Below, one piece after another: positions 61,157 to 64,000 of a stretch of 64,000 bases of DNA (positions are counted from its first letter, which is position 1; each line of letters starts with the position of its first letter). The notes below the pieces were generated by a model that saw nothing but the letters and a program-made list of their open reading frames with translations, made no database searches and was not told where the DNA came from. The stretch is taken from positions 412,148-476,147 of the forward strand of contig ML976666.1 in assembly GCA_010015655.1 (NCBI GenBank), in the 5' to 3' direction. The stretch comes from Bimuria novae-zelandiae CBS 107.79. Lineage: Eukaryota > Ascomycota > Dothideomycetes > Pleosporales > Didymosphaeriaceae. The translations under genes were made by a program, and so were the position numbers.

Positions 61157-62785
61157 TCACGGCCGCCACCTAAAACTCGGATGCTTCCAATCCAAATTCT
61201 GCTGTTGCTGCAACGTAAGTCCGGCTAACTCCTCATCCACACGTACCTGCTCCCTCTTCTTATTACTCCAATTCATCCAAAACAGTAGCACCGTCGACAA
61301 TATGAGAATACAGCTGCTCGTCGCCAGATTCAGCCCATTGCCAATATGATAATTCGGCTTATCGAAGGGCAAGAAGCTCCAGGTACTGATCAGTCCTCCA
61401 ATGTTTCCAAACATGACGTTCAAGCCAATGGCACTGGCGCGCGCCGTGTCGCTAACGACGTTGGCGGAAACCTGCGCGTTGCAGAGCGCGCCGAAGGAGA
61501 AGGCGCCCGCAGCGATGAGGAAGGTGGCGCCGTAGCGTGTTTGCGCGTCTTCGGAGGTGAGGAACATGATGTAGCCGATCATCATGAGGGGCGCCGAGAC
61601 GATGAAGAAGACGCAGCGGCGGTCGAAGCGCCAGGATAGGAAGGGGAAGAGGACGGTGAAAAAGGCGCCGACGATGTAGGGCGGAACGGTGTGTAGTTGT
61701 TGGGAGATGACGGTATCCTTGGGATAGATGGTTTGGACGATGGTCGGGGTGAAGAATGCGAGGCCTTGGACGGTGATATTGTCTGTTGTTGGATATCAGC
61801 GTTCTGTAGGTATGGGAGGAGATGCAACAACATACCGAGGAGAAAGATGAACGCTGTAGCTAGCGTGACCGGACTAAAGATACCTCGTAGCGTCTTGGTT
61901 CGGTCAATCTTGTCCAGGACCTCCGTCGTACCTACTCGTTCCGCTTTCAGCCTCGCCGAAGCCAAGTCTTTCTCTTCCTGAGTGAGCCATCTCGCCGTCT
62001 CCGGGCGATCCGTCAATGTGAAGAATGCGATGAGGGAAATTCCACAAGTGATGATGCCCTCAATCGCAAAGATCATCCGCCACCTATGCAGCGAGCCAAA
62101 GCCGTTCAGTTTCAAGATGGCACTCGCGAGCAGGCCGCCGAAAGCTCCAGCCAGGGGCGCCATCACAATGTACAGGCTCAGCCGGAACGTAAGCTCACTC
62201 CTGCGATACCAGCGAGACATGTAATAGGCGATGCCCGGCAGCATGCCCGCCTCGAAGATGCCGAGCAGGAATCGTACTCCAGAAATGGCAGCTCTTGAGT
62301 GTACGAAGGCCGTCCCGAGGGAGGCGATACCGAAGCATAGCGAGATGATTGGGATGAACCATCCCGGTCCTATCCACTTGCAGGCCATGTTGCTGGGGAT
62401 CTCGAACATGATGTAGCTGACGTAAAACACTGAGAGCACGCCATTGTAATCGTATCCCGTCATTCCGAGGTCCTTTTCGAGGCCGGCAATTCGCGCGTTG
62501 CCAATATTTGCGCGGTCGATGAAGCAGAACAGGTAGAGGAGCGCCACCGTGGGGATGATGTAGAGGTCGATTTTCCATCGTAGGCGCGCTTCGGCCTTGG
62601 GATCGAACTCGATGAGGGAGTGGCCGTAGCTGTGACGCGTTAGAAGACGTGCATGCAACGTTGGAAATGTAGACGAACATGTCCGTCGCAGTGTGGCCCT
62701 TCTCCGCGACCTGGTACGCATTCTCGGCCTTGAGGTCCTCATATTGCCTCGTCGGCATCCTATCTTTGGGCAATGTGGCAGCCAT
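61157..62785 (-). CDS. MFS transporter, anion:cation symporter (allantoate permease-like) family
   Basis: Twelve-span plasma-membrane importer of an organic anion or vitamin-like substrate (Dal5/Tna1 family). Exons are 62785-62679, 62629-61836 and 61782-61157, in phase, 508 aa. Family marks are RLRWKIDLYIIPTVALLYLF, FIDRANIGNARIAGLEKDLG, SYIMFEIPSNMACKWIGPGW and RFLLGIFEAGMLPGIAYYMS with RWYRRSELTFR in loop 2-3, then EGIITCGISLIAFFTLTDRP. The second half includes VPPYIVGAFFTVLFPFLSWR and QVSANVVSDTARASAIGLNV. The C-terminal tail is hydrophilic, ending DWKHPSFRWRP. The first donor is gttcgt. The gene looks intact, and its 3' end is about 330 bp from the transposon. Confidence 0.93.
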
Positions 62786-63868
62786 GTTGTAATGCCCAGT
62801 CGAAGCGTCACCTTCCGAACCAGATCAAACGACAAAGTGCCGTCTCACACCAGCAGGCCCCTCGCATCTTATACGCTCCAGCCCGTCGGATGGATAGCAC
62901 ACCGTCACCTGCATGGGCTCCCATGCTCCTTCCTTCCAGTCCTCATTCACGCTAGCTAAGGACCCGCGCTCATCTGGAACGAGACAAGTTCACGCCGGCG
63001 CGGCCTTGGCGTTCTCCCGCTGCCTCCTGCTCCAACAAAAATCTGGAGAAAGGGCGAAGCTAAACCCCGGAGTGCGTCCACATTTGATCGGCTGCGGTTG
63101 ATGGCGCTCGCACTTCGGGCAAGTGCACCGCGGGAGGGCCTCGCGGCATGCGAATCAATGGGAAGGATTCCCCGTCACACGTTTGCCGCCGTCTTCAGCT
63201 GCGAGATACCCCGCAGGATCTGGCCGGCGAGCCTCCGGGCGATTAACAAGCGCCGGGAGCTCTGTGATCTGGACTCGTACACAGTCGAATGTTATGGAGT
63301 GTACAGCATCGTGTGTAGAGCTGTGTTCCTAGGCTCCAGGTGTGATGGGGGCAGTGCTGTCGTTAACATCGCACTCGAGTAGGAGAACCGAGCTTCGCGA
63401 GCGGCAATACTATCATTCATCGTTTTAAGGAAGATAAAGCTGTGGAACTTTGTAGGGAATGGGGCTTATCCGGAACTTACTATAGCGGAATTCCACCGCA
63501 GAAGGCGTTGATAAAGTTGCGGAAAGTCGAAAATTTCGGAAATCTGTACATTGCACGCCGATTGGTTCACTATTCTTGAGAAGTCACCCTAGAGCAACAC
63601 ACGTCGAAAAGAGCCATTGCACAGAAGATAGAAACTGTAGATTCCGCGTGTCTACGCTACGACCAAGGTCAGTGACCAGGAGGAAGTGTACAGGGAAAGG
63701 TACCCATATTGCAAACCATGCCTCATCGACTCCGCGTTTCTTTGCCGATGCCGTTCAAACCAAGATCAAGTCAAATTAAAACCAAAGGTATCCTTTCCAT
63801 TCCAACGCCGTGTCCGATTCCATGCTGATATCCCTAAACTCCCTACGAAGCAACGTTGAACGTATTGC
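62786..63868. other. MFS promoter region, no gene recognised
   Basis: 1.1 kb upstream of the MFS gene. Frames on the plus strand (63098-63382, 63576-63779) have no motifs and no splice support. A short purine-rich stretch lies around 63420-63540. Confidence 0.4.
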
Positions 63869-64000
63869 TCAGTGCTGCTGCACCTGGCTCACTTGTCCGC
63901 CCTGTGCCGGGCCACCCCACTCGCTCTCATCGTCGCTTCCGACGTCTGTCCAGCTCGATGGTGTCATGATACCCCTGTTCTCACCCACCTCGCTGAACCC
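63869..64000 (-). CDS. C-terminal end of an unidentified protein, cut by the right edge
   Basis: Forty-three codons plus TGA (63871-63869) are open to the window end on the minus strand. The text has the look of a conserved acidic C-terminus: GENRGIMTPSSWTDVGSDDE then SEWGGPAQGGQ. The family is not identified. No start is present because the gene continues beyond 64000. Confidence 0.55.
   Translation of the reverse strand, partial: GFSEVGENRGIMTPSSWTDVGSDDESEWGGPAQGGQVSQVQQH

Noticed and set aside
60800..61228. 142-codon plus-strand frame
   Set aside because: Begins within the transposon inverted repeat, ends antisense to the MFS gene and has no recognisable domain.

Overview
The window is nuclear DNA of a filamentous ascomycete (Pezizomycotina, most likely a Dothideomycete). 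The evidence is short GT-AG introns of mostly 45-70 bp, fungal-specific families (TOK-type K+ channel, Zn2Cys6 regulator, Stu1/CLASP, Rga-type LIM-RhoGAP), a fungal THI4 with a TPP riboswitch in its 5' leader, and transposons damaged in the manner of RIP (TpA-rich, CpA/TpG-poor, CpG kept). Gene models were built by joining reading frames at splice sites that keep phase; lengths are from those models.

Layout. 1-5.2 kb: a RIP-degraded Ty3/gypsy retrotransposon on the minus strand that runs off the left edge, followed by a ~407-bp MITE-like inverted-repeat element (5225-5631). 6.2-22.8 kb: housekeeping block with SWI3/RSC8-type SWIRM-SANT subunit (-), ETF-alpha (+), two-pore K+ channel (+), THI4 (-) with TPP riboswitch and overlapping uORF, Stu1/CLASP (+), and a Zn2Cys6 regulator (+). 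24-32.3 kb: small secreted protein (+), GNAT acetyltransferase (+), an unrecognised 556-aa protein with an internal duplication (-), a GH43 enzyme without signal peptide (+), and a secreted S8 protease (-). 32.3-35.4 kb: gene-poor, with a probable decayed minus-strand gene. 35.4-43.1 kb: LIM-RhoGAP (+), MIA40 (+) preceded by a 58-bp poly-C tract, and a conserved-looking hypothetical protein (+). 43.6-46.7 kb: a secreted cysteine-rich repeat protein (-) divergent from a small secreted Cys-rich gene (+). 47-57.5 kb: TBC RabGAP (-), DDB1/CPSF-A-like MMS1_N protein (+), SDR (+, with an 80-N assembly gap in its intron), and an MDR-type oxidoreductase (-). 57.7-60.8 kb: two nested DDE (Tc1/mariner-like) elements, one inserted inside the terminal repeat of the other. 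61.1-64 kb: an MFS transporter (-) and the C-terminal end of another minus-strand protein at the right edge.

The genes do not form one pathway or a biosynthetic cluster. Functional themes are mitochondrial function (ETF-alpha, MIA40), cytoskeleton and polarity (Stu1, RhoGAP), and a scattered secretome (S8 protease and three cysteine-containing secreted proteins). The most notable items are the riboswitch/uORF architecture at THI4, the cysteine-rich repeat protein with its divergent small neighbour, the nested transposon pair, and the long poly-C tract 39 bp before the MIA40 start.
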